A stretch of 64,000 nucleotides of DNA, taken from NCBI GenBank assembly GCA_014238125.1, contig JABABS010000026.1, forward strand, positions 1 through 64,000. Direction: 5' to 3'. Shown piece after piece: positions 34,682 to 43,227 of the stretch (position 1 is its first letter; each line of letters opens with the position of its first letter). Below the pieces are notes generated by a model. It was not told the DNA's origin. It made no database searches and saw nothing but the letters and a program-made list of their open reading frames with translations. A program made the translations under genes and the position numbers. The stretch is from Phycisphaerales bacterium. Lineage in GTDB: Bacteria > Planctomycetota > Phycisphaerae > Phycisphaerales > SM1A02.

Positions 34682-35419
34682 GTGGCTCTCTTAACCACAA
34701 CAAACTTAGTGAAAAGTTACGGTAGCCGCCGAGTTGTCGACAAAGTCTCTCTTGAGGTAAACGCTGGAGAAATTGTGGGGTTGCTTGGACCAAACGGTGC
34801 TGGAAAAACTACTACATTTCGCATGTGCATTGGCATGATCACTCCCGAAGAGGGTCGAGTTTTGTTTAACGGTGAAGATGTCACATACTTGCCTATGTAT
34901 CAACACGCCCGAAGGGGAATGGGATACCTCGCTCAAGAACCAAGTGTGTTTCGTGGAATGACATGTGAAGACAATCTTCTTGCAATTCTCGAGACACTAC
35001 CAGTTCCAAAACTGATACAAAAACAGCGTTGTGATGAGTTGCTTCAACAGTTTCATTTGGAACACAAACGAAAACACCTTGCAAAAACGTGTAGTGGGGG
35101 AGAGCGGCGAAGGTTGGAAATCGCCCGATCTCTGATTACTCGACCCCAGCTTATTTTGTTAGATGAACCCTTTGCTGCAGTAGATCCACACACTGTCGAA
35201 GATGTTCAGGCAGAAGTTCGGAAACTTGCTGATTCTGGTATTGCAATTTTAGTCACAGATCACGCTGTTCAACAAACATTGCATATTTGTGATCGCGCCT
35301 ACATTATTGACGGCGGCAAAAACCTTATGGATGGAGATCCCAAAACCGTTATCAACGATGATGTGGTTCGCAAACATTATCTAGCTTCTACGTTTAAGGG
35401 TGATGAGTTTGATGAATAA
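34682..35419 (+). CDS. lptB: LPS export ABC transporter ATP-binding protein
   Basis: 245 aa from the GTG at 34682; the track start runs back into the previous gene. Full ABC ATPase motifs are Walker A GLLGPNGAGKTTT, Q-loop YLAQEPSVFRGMT, signature CSGGERRRLEIARSL, Walker B LILLDEPFAAVDP and the H-loop LVTDHAV. The LptB-specific layout (GLLGPNGAGKTTTFRMCIGMITPEEGRVLFNGEDVTYLPMYQHARRGMGYLAQE) is clear. LptB powers lipopolysaccharide transport with LptF/G/C. Those are not in the window, but the preceding membrane protein and following lipoprotein are in the same run. Confidence 0.93.
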   Translation: MALLTTTNLVKSYGSRRVVDKVSLEVNAGEIVGLLGPNGAGKTTTFRMCIGMITPEEGRVLFNGEDVTYLPMYQHARRGMGYLAQEPSVFRGMTCEDNLLAILETLPVPKLIQKQRCDELLQQFHLEHKRKHLAKTCSGGERRRLEIARSLITRPQLILLDEPFAAVDPHTVEDVQAEVRKLADSGIAILVTDHAVQQTLHICDRAYIIDGGKNLMDGDPKTVINDDVVRKHYLASTFKGDEFDE

Positions 35420-35441
35420 TGTAGTGGTACAATATCAAGTC

Positions 35442-35822
35442 ATGCGTGCGCTTTTTTTCATATTCCTACTTATCCCACTTGGCTGTGTTAAGCGTACTCT
35501 TTCAATTTCAACAACGCCTACCAACGCGCTTGTGTGGCTAAACGATCGTGAGGTTGGACGAACACCTTTAGAAATAAGTTTTTTATATTACGGAGAATAC
35601 GACGTTCGAATTCAACACGATGACGCCGAGTCGTTGATGACAACTCGGTGGATTCAATCTCCTTGGTGGGACGCACCGTTTGTTGATATCGCCGCCGAGG
35701 CGCTCCCTTTTGATTTAAGCGCAAAACCGGTTTGGCACTTTGAATTACAACCACGCAACGATAATCTAGGTGATCTTGTTTATCGAGCAAACAATTTTCG
35801 GTCACAAGAGGTTGGTAAATAA
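35442..35822 (+). CDS. PEGA-domain lipoprotein
   Basis: 126 aa from MRALFFIFLLIPLGC, a lipoprotein signal with lipobox PLGC. The mature N-terminus LSISTTPTNALVWLNDREVGRTPLEISFLYYGEYDVRIQ is a PEGA domain, a small surface-protein beta fold. The C-terminal 60 residues are unassigned (WWDAPFVDIAAEALPFDLSAKPVWHFEL). It begins 22 bp after lptB, so envelope function is likely. Confidence 0.78.
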   Translation: MRALFFIFLLIPLGCVKRTLSISTTPTNALVWLNDREVGRTPLEISFLYYGEYDVRIQHDDAESLMTTRWIQSPWWDAPFVDIAAEALPFDLSAKPVWHFELQPRNDNLGDLVYRANNFRSQEVGK

Positions 35823-35848
35823 ACTTGAGGCGTAGAACGAGGTGGGTA

Positions 35849-36235
35849 ATGCCCATTGTTATTGTTATCGTGGCTACCGCAATGTCTTGGTGGTCTGCAA
35901 AAACAGAAAGCGCGGTTGAGCAACACGTGCGAGACGAGGTGCTTGAACTTATTCCACTGATTCGAGATAATCCAGAAATTGTTAACAGAATGGTTGTAGA
36001 CCCAGTATTAAGTGGACCCGTGGGTAAAACATTGTCTGAGGTGTCACTTGTTTGGTCTGGAAATAAAAAAGATTTGCTTGTAACTGTAACAACTGGTGAT
36101 GATCCAAATTATGGAGATGGAACCGCAACACATGTTGCTATTGTTGATGTTGGAGAATATGACACTGTTAGCCTTAGAATTCTTTGTGATGGCAAAAATT
36201 CACCCATGTATATTGCAGGAATCTGGACACCGTGA
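35849..36235 (+). CDS. Unrecognised single-pass membrane or exported protein
   Basis: 128 aa from ATG 35849, which has GAGG 6 nt upstream; the TTG at 35825 in the track would add RRRTRWV. The N-terminal helix MPIVIVIVATAMSWWSA is followed by an acidic helix VEQHVRDEVLELIPLIRDNPEIVNRMV and a beta-rich end (SEVSLVWSGNKKDLLVTVTTGD). No family recognised. It overlaps the following aminotransferase by GTGA. Confidence 0.5.
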   Translation: MPIVIVIVATAMSWWSAKTESAVEQHVRDEVLELIPLIRDNPEIVNRMVVDPVLSGPVGKTLSEVSLVWSGNKKDLLVTVTTGDDPNYGDGTATHVAIVDVGEYDTVSLRILCDGKNSPMYIAGIWTP

Positions 36236-37155
36236 AAGTTTGGATAAACGGCTCGTTTGTTAAAGACACCGACAGTATGGTGAGTATTTTTGACGCGGGC
36301 ATACAACATGGGGTTGGATTGTTTGAAACAATTCGCGCGCAAAATGGTGTGGCGTTTCGAGCCAAACAACACATGGAGAGGCTCGCGGATTCCGCGAAAC
36401 TGCTTCGTCTTACTGAACGGTTACAGGTTGAACCTCTTGTAGAGGCGCTTGAACTTTGTTTAGAAAAAAACAAACTTCAAGAAGCGCGAATCCGTTTAAC
36501 ACTAACTGGTGGTAACCTCAGCATGTTAAACGGGTCTGGTGGAAGTACAGATCCTACAATTTTTATTCAAACACAGCCGCCAACAGAATATCCAAAAGAG
36601 TTGTTTGAAAAAGGTGTTTTGGTTTCACTAGCAAGTGGCCGAATCAATCCATACGATTTAATGGCGGGGCACAAAACGCTTAATTATTGGTCAAGGCTGT
36701 TAAACCTACAACTCTCGGCTGCTCAAAAGTGTGGGGAGGCGCTTTGGCTTACTCCATCGGCACACGTGGTTGGGGGTTGTGTCTCTAATGTTTTCATTAT
36801 GCGAAACGGCCGACTGGTTACTCCCTATGCGCGTGGAGAAGAATCACTCGTAGATGAGCCCTCGGCTGTACTGCCAGGAATTACAAGGAATGTAATGTTT
36901 TTAATTGCTAAAAAACTTGGAATTAAAACAGAACTTTCTCAAATTTCACTCGATGATTTTTTAACAGCTGACGAAACTTTTTTGACAAATTCAAGTTGGG
37001 GTGTTTTACCCGTTGTGGGAGTTGCTGCAACCGTGCAGGGCGAGGGGGAGGCCACTGCTGATCTTCAGCAAGTTGGAGATGGGCGTGTTGGACAATTCAC
37101 TAAAAATTTTCGAAATGCCTACTGGGACTTAGTTGAAGAAGAAACCACCATCTAA
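36232..37155 (+). CDS. Class IV PLP aminotransferase (BCAT, DAAT or ADC-lyase family)
   Basis: 307 aa, GTG start overlapping the previous stop. PLP fold type IV: WINGSFVKDTDSMVSIFDAGIQHGVGLFETIRAQNG, HMERLADSAKLL, the Schiff-base Lys in LMAGHKTLNYWSRLL, then GEALWLTPSAHVVGGCVSNVFIM and LPGITRNVMFLIAKKLGI. The family includes branched-chain aminotransferase, D-amino acid aminotransferase and aminodeoxychorismate lyase (PabC). The sequence alone does not separate these for me. Confidence 0.88.
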   Translation: MKVWINGSFVKDTDSMVSIFDAGIQHGVGLFETIRAQNGVAFRAKQHMERLADSAKLLRLTERLQVEPLVEALELCLEKNKLQEARIRLTLTGGNLSMLNGSGGSTDPTIFIQTQPPTEYPKELFEKGVLVSLASGRINPYDLMAGHKTLNYWSRLLNLQLSAAQKCGEALWLTPSAHVVGGCVSNVFIMRNGRLVTPYARGEESLVDEPSAVLPGITRNVMFLIAKKLGIKTELSQISLDDFLTADETFLTNSSWGVLPVVGVAATVQGEGEATADLQQVGDGRVGQFTKNFRNAYWDLVEEETTI

Positions 37156-37422
37156 TTATTGTTGATTTGACGGGGGTTTCCTTATTCTTACATTTTTTCG
37201 ACCTTCGGAATCTTTTTTGGTGAATCCTTGAAAAAAAATGACAATCCGACCATAGACAGAAAGAGCACAATACGCGAACATTGCCACCACGCCGGCTATA
37301 AAGAGGAGGAGCAATATGGGTAAAATAAGTAATACCCCAAGCACCACACCAAAAATAGTCATTGCGATTCCAGTGGGTGAAAACTTTATTTGTTTTCCAA
37401 ACTTAATTTGGTTAGAAGACAT
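37156..37422 (-). CDS. Small membrane protein, unrecognised
   Basis: 88 aa from MSSNQIKFGKQIKFSPTG; the track start adds 30 residues that overlap the dnaE 5' end. One long or two tightly spaced hydrophobic segments, MTIFGVVLGVLLILPILLLLFIAGVVAMFAYCALSVYG, are followed by a basic tail KKDSEGRKNVRIRKPP. It is convergent with the aminotransferase and divergent from dnaE (57 bp between starts). Confidence 0.6.
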   Translation of the reverse strand: MSSNQIKFGKQIKFSPTGIAMTIFGVVLGVLLILPILLLLFIAGVVAMFAYCALSVYGRIVIFFQGFTKKDSEGRKNVRIRKPPSNQQ

Positions 37423-37479
37423 AAATTCAAATGATACCGGAAAGTTTAGAATGCTTCTTGTTGCTATCATGGCACAAGC

Positions 37480-40400
37480 ATGGATGCACAAGAAAAAAGT
37501 ACATCGGGACAACTAGGCTCATTTGTCCACCTCCACTTACACAGTGAATACTCGTTATTAGATGGTGGAAATAAAATTGACCCTCTTCTTGAAAAAGTCA
37601 AAGAGTTTGGAATGGGCGCTGTGGCAATTACAGATCACGGCAACCTCCATGGAGCATTTGAGTTTTTTAACAAGGCAAAAAAACATGGCGTAAAACCAAT
37701 TTTTGGAATTGAAGCGTACGTTGCGCCAGCAGATCGAAAAGATAGAAAACCAACGGGTGTTCGCGATGGTGGTTTTCACCTCGTGTTGCTCGCAGAAAAT
37801 ATTTCGGGGTGGAACAATTTGGTTAAATTAAGTTCAGATGCTTTTTTAGAGGGGTTTTATTACAAACCCAGAATGGATCACTCAACGCTTGAAAAATATA
37901 GAAGCGGGATTATTGCAATAAATGGTCACCTTGGTTCTTCTATCGCCTATTACCTTTGTAAGTTTGTTGAAAGCGGTAAGGATGAACATTGGCAAGCGGC
38001 GGTTGAAGAAGCGGAGTGGCACAAAAAAGTTTTTTCGCCAAACAAAAATGGGGAGCCTTGTTTTTATATCGAATTACAAAGACACAGTGTGCAAGAACAA
38101 CTCGCCATCAATCCACATTTAATTAGACTCGCAAAAGAACTTGAACTCCCACTTGTTTGTGATAACGACGCACATTATTTAACTGAAAATGACTGGGATT
38201 CTCATGACACACTTTGCTGCATTTCAATGCAAAAAACAAAGGATGATCCAGATCGAATAACCTATCCTCGTGAACTTTATGTGAAATCGCCTGAAGAGAT
38301 GTGCGAGCTTTTTAAGGATGTTCCAGAGGCAGTAGAAAACACTGTTCACATTGCCAACAGGTGCAATGTTGAGCTCGATGACTCTCAAAGTCACGCGCCC
38401 GTTGTCCGAGTAACTGGTCCCAATACAGTTACTCCATTTAAGGGTGGGAATGTAACCGAGTGGTTTAAAGAACATTGTAGAAAGTTTGAACTGCATCCAT
38501 TTGATTCTAGTGTTAATGAAAACGTTTCGGAAAAAGAACTAAATGTCGATTGTGACAATGCACTTCGTTGTCTTTGTGAAGGTGGCCTTATTTGGCGATA
38601 CGGAAACGATGGTGTGACAGAAGAAATTCGCGCTAGGCTAGAGCGAGAACTAAAAATACTTAGTGATAAAAAAATTAGTGCTTATTTTCTCATTGTTTGG
38701 GACTTTGTAGATTGGGCAAGACAACGAGGTATTCCGGCAAACGCTCGGGGCTCTGGTGTTGGGACCATGGTTGGTTTCGTTCTTGGGCTTTCAAACGCGT
38801 GTCCTGTAAAATATGGTTTACTTTTTGAACGATTTACAGATCCAGACCGGTCTGAATATCCAGATATCGATATTGACATTTGTCAAAATGGTCGCGGTGA
38901 TGTTCTTGAATATGTACGAGAAAAATATGGCTATGTCGCACAAATTGTGACATTCGGTCGGCTCAAAGCGCGTGCTGCCATTAAAGATGTTTCAAGGGTG
39001 CACGGCCTTTCTCCAGGTGATGGCCAAAGATTGGCAAACCTAATTCCAGAAGAGCTCAACATCACAATTGACGCCGCCCTAAAGCAAAACGAGGATTTTC
39101 AAGCGGCCTACGAAGAGTCTACTCAAACAAAGACGATAATTGATACTGCTAGGGATCTAGAACACCACGCGAGACATATTGGAGTACACGCAGCAGGTGT
39201 TGTCATTGCAACCGAACCGTTAGATAACATTGTTCCTCTCTGCAGGGCAACTGGAACTGCTGAAACTGTAACCCAGTGGGACGGGCCAACCTGTGAACAA
39301 ATTGGTTTATTAAAAATGGATTTTTTGGGGCTTCGTACACTTTCAACAATTGAATTATGTAGACAACTTGTTTTGTCAACACTCGGCGAAAAAGAAATAT
39401 GGGGTGCGGTTGGTCGAAGGGTGGATGATGGTTCTCACCCACTTGATTTGGAGCGAATAAATTTAATTGATGCAAAAGTGATTGATGTTTTCACGCGAGG
39501 AGACACTGCGGGAATATTCCAGTTTGAATCGGCTGGCATGCGTAGATTGCTTCGAGAAATGAAACCAAAACGTTTGGAAGATCTGATTGCGGCTAACGCA
39601 TTATTTAGACCCGGTCCCATGGATCTCATCCCAGAGTTTTGTAACCGCAAGAATGGTCAGGAAAAAGTCCCAAAAGTACACAAAATCATTGACCACTTCA
39701 CCGAAGAAACATATGGAATCATGGTGTATCAAGAACAGGTTATGCAAATTGTGCATGGGCTTGGGGATATTCCGCTTCGTGATGCATACACATTAATTAA
39801 GGCAATTGGGAAAAAGAAAATAAAGGTTATAAATGCAAATCGACCAAAATTTGTAAATGGTGCTGTCGAGAAGGGGATGGACAAAAACACGGCGAACGAT
39901 TTGTTTGACCTAATTCTAAAGTTTGCAGGTTATGGTTTTAATAAAAGTCACTCGACCGGGTATTCAATCATTGCTTTTCAAACTGCATACTTAAAAACAT
40001 ATTTTCCTGTTCAGTATATGGCGGCGGTGCTTACTTATGAAAGCGGTGCAAAAAAAATTGAAGACTGGGCGCCATACATTGGTGATTGTGGAAAAACAAG
40101 ATTTCCTGATTACACAACCGAAATTCCGCATGTTGGATTTGCTGTTGGCCCACCAGACATCAATCAGTCTGATGCATTGTTTTCTGTTGTTTTTGAGGAT
40201 GATGAAGAAAAAACAAATTGCAATGGTCACATCAGTTTTGGCCTTGGCGCCGTGAAGGGTTCTGGGAACGCGGCGGTTTCTGCAATTGTGAAAGAGCGAA
40301 CGAAAAATGGTCTGTTTGTTTCGGTATATGACTTTTGTTCTCGCGTAAGCGGGAAACTCGTTAACAGGGGGACAATTGAAGCGCTTGTTAAGGGTGGGGC

Positions 40401-41268
40401 GTTTGACTCTATACACGGGGTCGAGAGTCGCGCTGCAATTATCTCCGGTCTTGACCAAGCAATTTCTGCGGGTGCATCTGCAGCGCGCGATCGCGTAAGT
40501 GGGCAAGGTGGCCTGTTTGGTGGGGAAAGTTCAAACAACACTGCTGCATCAGAGCCGGAATGGAGGTTGCCAAAAATAACACCATGGAATCAAAATGAAT
40601 CTTTAGGTTATGAAAAAGATGTTCTAGGTATACATGTTTCGGGGCACCCCCTAGAACAATATGAAGATTCCCTTGAGTTATGGTGTAGCAACACAACAAG
40701 GTCGCTCAAAGAAAAACCCGATGGCAGCGAGGCAACCGTTGGGGGAATATTGTCCTCTGTGAGACTTACTGTTGTGCGAAATGGCCGAAGTGCTGGTAAA
40801 AAAATGGCAATCATTACTTTGCAAGATCGTGGTGGAAACATAGATGGTGTCATTTTCTCAGATGCCTACCAGCGATATGCGGAATTATTGCAACAAGATG
40901 AAGCGGTGATTGTTATGGGTAAAGTTGACCGGTCTCGTGGAGATTTACAATTACTAATCAATAGAGTAATTCCAATTCAAGACGCTTCACTACACTTGGC
41001 GAGAAGATTAGAATTAACTTTTATAAATGGTACTGAACGGGGTGATACAAAATCAAAAATGGAAATGGCTTCGGGATTAATTAAACAAGCTGGCGGTTCC
41101 CGCGTTTCTTCTGGCGCTACACCTGTTGAGGTGCTTGTACATGTACATACTGGAAAGCATGTAGCAACAATCAGAAGTCAACGAAGGGTTGTTGTAGAAC
41201 CAAAGTTACTAGAACAGCTCGGTGGTGTTGTTGGAAAAAACAATATTCGGGTAATCTCAAAAAACTAA
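37480..41268 (+). CDS. dnaE: DNA polymerase III alpha subunit (replicative polymerase)
   Basis: 1262 aa. The N-terminal PHP domain is FVHLHLHSEYSLLDGG...VAITDHGNLHGAFEF. The palm has PDIDIDICQNGRGDVLEYV, with the catalytic Asp pair, and RGSGVGTMVGFVLGLSNACP; the fingers have GYGFNKSHSTGYSIIAFQTAYLKTYFP. The C-terminal part has the tandem HhH-like region, the OB fold (ATVGGILSSVRLTVVRNGRSAGKKMAIITLQDRGGNIDGVIFSDAY) and a short tail. It is the DnaE1-type replicase. It may interact with the clamp (dnaN) and the delta-prime loader subunit (holB), also in this window. The start follows the divergent membrane-protein gene closely. Confidence 0.95.
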   Translation: MDAQEKSTSGQLGSFVHLHLHSEYSLLDGGNKIDPLLEKVKEFGMGAVAITDHGNLHGAFEFFNKAKKHGVKPIFGIEAYVAPADRKDRKPTGVRDGGFHLVLLAENISGWNNLVKLSSDAFLEGFYYKPRMDHSTLEKYRSGIIAINGHLGSSIAYYLCKFVESGKDEHWQAAVEEAEWHKKVFSPNKNGEPCFYIELQRHSVQEQLAINPHLIRLAKELELPLVCDNDAHYLTENDWDSHDTLCCISMQKTKDDPDRITYPRELYVKSPEEMCELFKDVPEAVENTVHIANRCNVELDDSQSHAPVVRVTGPNTVTPFKGGNVTEWFKEHCRKFELHPFDSSVNENVSEKELNVDCDNALRCLCEGGLIWRYGNDGVTEEIRARLERELKILSDKKISAYFLIVWDFVDWARQRGIPANARGSGVGTMVGFVLGLSNACPVKYGLLFERFTDPDRSEYPDIDIDICQNGRGDVLEYVREKYGYVAQIVTFGRLKARAAIKDVSRVHGLSPGDGQRLANLIPEELNITIDAALKQNEDFQAAYEESTQTKTIIDTARDLEHHARHIGVHAAGVVIATEPLDNIVPLCRATGTAETVTQWDGPTCEQIGLLKMDFLGLRTLSTIELCRQLVLSTLGEKEIWGAVGRRVDDGSHPLDLERINLIDAKVIDVFTRGDTAGIFQFESAGMRRLLREMKPKRLEDLIAANALFRPGPMDLIPEFCNRKNGQEKVPKVHKIIDHFTEETYGIMVYQEQVMQIVHGLGDIPLRDAYTLIKAIGKKKIKVINANRPKFVNGAVEKGMDKNTANDLFDLILKFAGYGFNKSHSTGYSIIAFQTAYLKTYFPVQYMAAVLTYESGAKKIEDWAPYIGDCGKTRFPDYTTEIPHVGFAVGPPDINQSDALFSVVFEDDEEKTNCNGHISFGLGAVKGSGNAAVSAIVKERTKNGLFVSVYDFCSRVSGKLVNRGTIEALVKGGAFDSIHGVESRAAIISGLDQAISAGASAARDRVSGQGGLFGGESSNNTAASEPEWRLPKITPWNQNESLGYEKDVLGIHVSGHPLEQYEDSLELWCSNTTRSLKEKPDGSEATVGGILSSVRLTVVRNGRSAGKKMAIITLQDRGGNIDGVIFSDAYQRYAELLQQDEAVIVMGKVDRSRGDLQLLINRVIPIQDASLHLARRLELTFINGTERGDTKSKMEMASGLIKQAGGSRVSSGATPVEVLVHVHTGKHVATIRSQRRVVVEPKLLEQLGGVVGKNNIRVISKN

Positions 41269-41382
41269 TCTAAATACAGTGGATGATTTTGCTACTGTTT
41301 TGTTTTTGTCCAACCAGAAAGCTAGACTCCAAGTTGCCACGCCGGCGTGGTACCCTTGTGGTTGTAACTAGCGAAATTCTTT

Positions 41383-42489
41383 TTACGCAGCATTTCCAAA
41401 TGACCAGTCATCGTCTTCATTATCTAATGATTCTGATGGCCATGTTGTTTCTGCACGTCGGTGAATTTTGAGAATAGAGCCAAGTTGAGAGCCGAAGAGT
41501 GGGGAAATAGTTTCAACTATTTTCAATGACTCGTCATCGAATCGTTTTGAATCGCTTCGGAAAAACACGATAACAGCCATACATTTTTCTCCGTCAAAAC
41601 AACCAATGGAAAGCACTTCGTTACCTTCAAAATCTAACTCGTCTGTGTCTATCCAGTTTGTAAATGAGTTTCCGTCAGTAAATACACGTAGTGTTTTTTC
41701 CTGAGAAACGGTTGTACACGCCTGTTCTCCGAGCGTTTGTAAAAACTCGGAGTAGTTTTCGCCTTGGCGATCGTAATTAATATAGGCACCAACTCCCCAA
41801 CCAACTTCACCCTCACGGATATACACGGCGGCGTTCGTTGGTCCAAGCCGGTGCAACAAGTATTCTAGAGAGGTGCGTAACATTGATTCGACTTCTAATT
41901 CCTGACTTACAAGTGTTCGGAACTCTGCTGCCATTGCCACGAGGCGCATTTTCTGGTCTTGAACACATTGTCCGTTAGCAAGTGTGTGACTAAGTGATTC
42001 TATTTCTTCAACAGCGGCGCCGTGTGCTTGGTGAATCTCATTGTATAACCGCTGAATTTCATCGTGTTTTTTTGTTGCTTCCTGCATATTGGTGTTCTTA
42101 GACATCACCAACTCGATACGTTCTTTTACAACACCTAAATCACGCGGTAAACAAAATACATCTGATGCACCGTTTCGCATCATGTTCATCACAAGTGTTT
42201 GTGAACGAGAGGTTGTGAATCCTACCGTTGGGGTTTTAGGCGATAGAAGTGATGTGAACTCTGAAATTGATTCAACAACCGAGTTGTTTGTGTCACAATC
42301 AACAACAATAAGTCCGTAGGCTCCTTGTTCAAGTGCTATTTCAGCGGCTTTCATTGTTCCTGCGTGCACAACGTCGTATCCAGCAACTTCTATTGAAGCG
42401 CGTATTGCTGTTGTTTGTTCGTTTGCCTCTCCAATAAGGAGAATCTTTTTCGGTTGTTTAAGTTTTTTCATTGTGTGTATGCCTTCCAT
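41383..42489 (-). CDS. Receiver-GAF signalling protein
   Basis: About 368 aa from ATG 42489, which overlaps the stop of the upstream HTH gene; an ATG at 42471 has GGAAGG upstream and is equally plausible. The N-terminal receiver-like domain (KILLIGEANEQTTAIRASIEVAGYDVVHAGTMKAAEIAL...GLIVVDCDTN) has Asp at the phosphorylation strand, but the second acidic pair is weak. A coiled-coil stretch around 135-180 leads to a GAF-like domain (LEYLLHRLGPTNAAVYIREG...VLSIGCFDGEKCMAVIVFFRSDSKRFDDESLKIVE). The C-terminus is acidic. No output domain is present, so it probably works through its operon partner. Confidence 0.7.
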   Translation of the reverse strand: MEGIHTMKKLKQPKKILLIGEANEQTTAIRASIEVAGYDVVHAGTMKAAEIALEQGAYGLIVVDCDTNNSVVESISEFTSLLSPKTPTVGFTTSRSQTLVMNMMRNGASDVFCLPRDLGVVKERIELVMSKNTNMQEATKKHDEIQRLYNEIHQAHGAAVEEIESLSHTLANGQCVQDQKMRLVAMAAEFRTLVSQELEVESMLRTSLEYLLHRLGPTNAAVYIREGEVGWGVGAYINYDRQGENYSEFLQTLGEQACTTVSQEKTLRVFTDGNSFTNWIDTDELDFEGNEVLSIGCFDGEKCMAVIVFFRSDSKRFDDESLKIVETISPLFGSQLGSILKIHRRAETTWPSESLDNEDDDWSFGNAA

Positions 42490-43055
42490 CACGCGCTCAT
42501 CAATTGTTGTACGGCTTGTTTAATTGCGTCCGTGTGGCTTCCGTTTCCAAAAGTAGTACTGAGGGCGTGTTGTGATGTCTCGATAGTTACAACGTTTGTA
42601 TTTACTAATTCTGGGTTAGTCTTAATTGTGTTTTGCACTGCTATTTCATCTACACCAGACGATGTTAGGTTGAGCAACACAAGGTTTGGCTTGAATGCGT
42701 GTGTTACATATCCAGCTGTCCACGCATCGTCAGCGTGGCAAATTTCAACTTTTCGATCTTGGGCAAATTCTTTAATAGTAGAATCGGTTTGTGATGGTGA
42801 AACACCAACAACAAGAATGCGAATAGGACCAGATTGGAGCTGAGACATATCCATGTCATTGTGTTGCATAAAACGTATCAACTCTGCTCGAGGAATACGA
42901 CGAAACCGTGATCCTGGCACCTTAAAACCATGAAGTCGACCGCTGTCAAAACATCGAATTATTGTTTGCTGTGAAACCTTGCAAATTTTTGCGGCTTCGC
43001 CGGTTGTAAAAACTTGTTTGTTTTTAAGTTCTGTTGTTTCTTGAATATCTGTCAT
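42489..43055 (-). CDS. HTH (BldC/excisionase/MerR-like) regulator with degenerate receiver domain
   Basis: 188 aa from MTDIQETTELKNK, with AAAGG 7 nt upstream; the track start adds 24 residues of leader. The N-terminal winged helix is FTTGEAAKICKVSQQTIIRCFDSGRLHGFKVPGSRFRRIPRAELIRFMQHN, a typical DNA-binding domain of the excisionase/BldC type. From about residue 75 the fold resembles a response-regulator receiver (IRILVVGVSPSQTDSTIKEFA), but the phospho-acceptor position reads VLLNLTSSG, with Asn for Asp, so phosphorylation is unlikely. The order, HTH before receiver, is the reverse of ordinary response regulators. It is translationally coupled to the next gene. Confidence 0.72.
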   Translation of the reverse strand: MTDIQETTELKNKQVFTTGEAAKICKVSQQTIIRCFDSGRLHGFKVPGSRFRRIPRAELIRFMQHNDMDMSQLQSGPIRILVVGVSPSQTDSTIKEFAQDRKVEICHADDAWTAGYVTHAFKPNLVLLNLTSSGVDEIAVQNTIKTNPELVNTNVVTIETSQHALSTTFGNGSHTDAIKQAVQQLMSA

Positions 43056-43140
43056 GTGTTGCCTTTCGATAAATCCCCCAATTCCCCACATGACTGTTTC
43101 TTCGGCAACGCGAATACCCCACTTCACCCAACTTCTAAAG

Positions 43141-43193
43141 TTTGATCAAAATTGTGAAAATAGACAATTAAACCCGCCAAAAACAGTGTTTTT
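43141..43193 (-). promoter_or_regulatory. Palindrome cluster upstream of the HTH regulator
   Basis: Three dyad symmetries lie in 53 bases. TTTGATCAAA (43141-43150) is a perfect 10-bp palindrome. AATTGT-N8-ACAATT (43150-43169) is a perfect spaced repeat. AAAAACAGTGTTTTT (43179-43193) is the third. They lie 86-138 bases before the HTH start codon, where an autoregulatory operator would be expected. The AT-rich third element might also help terminate the tsaB operon. Confidence 0.45.
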
Positions 43194-43227
43194 AACCTTA
43201 TTAGGAGATCTGTTTCCGGTTCATTAG

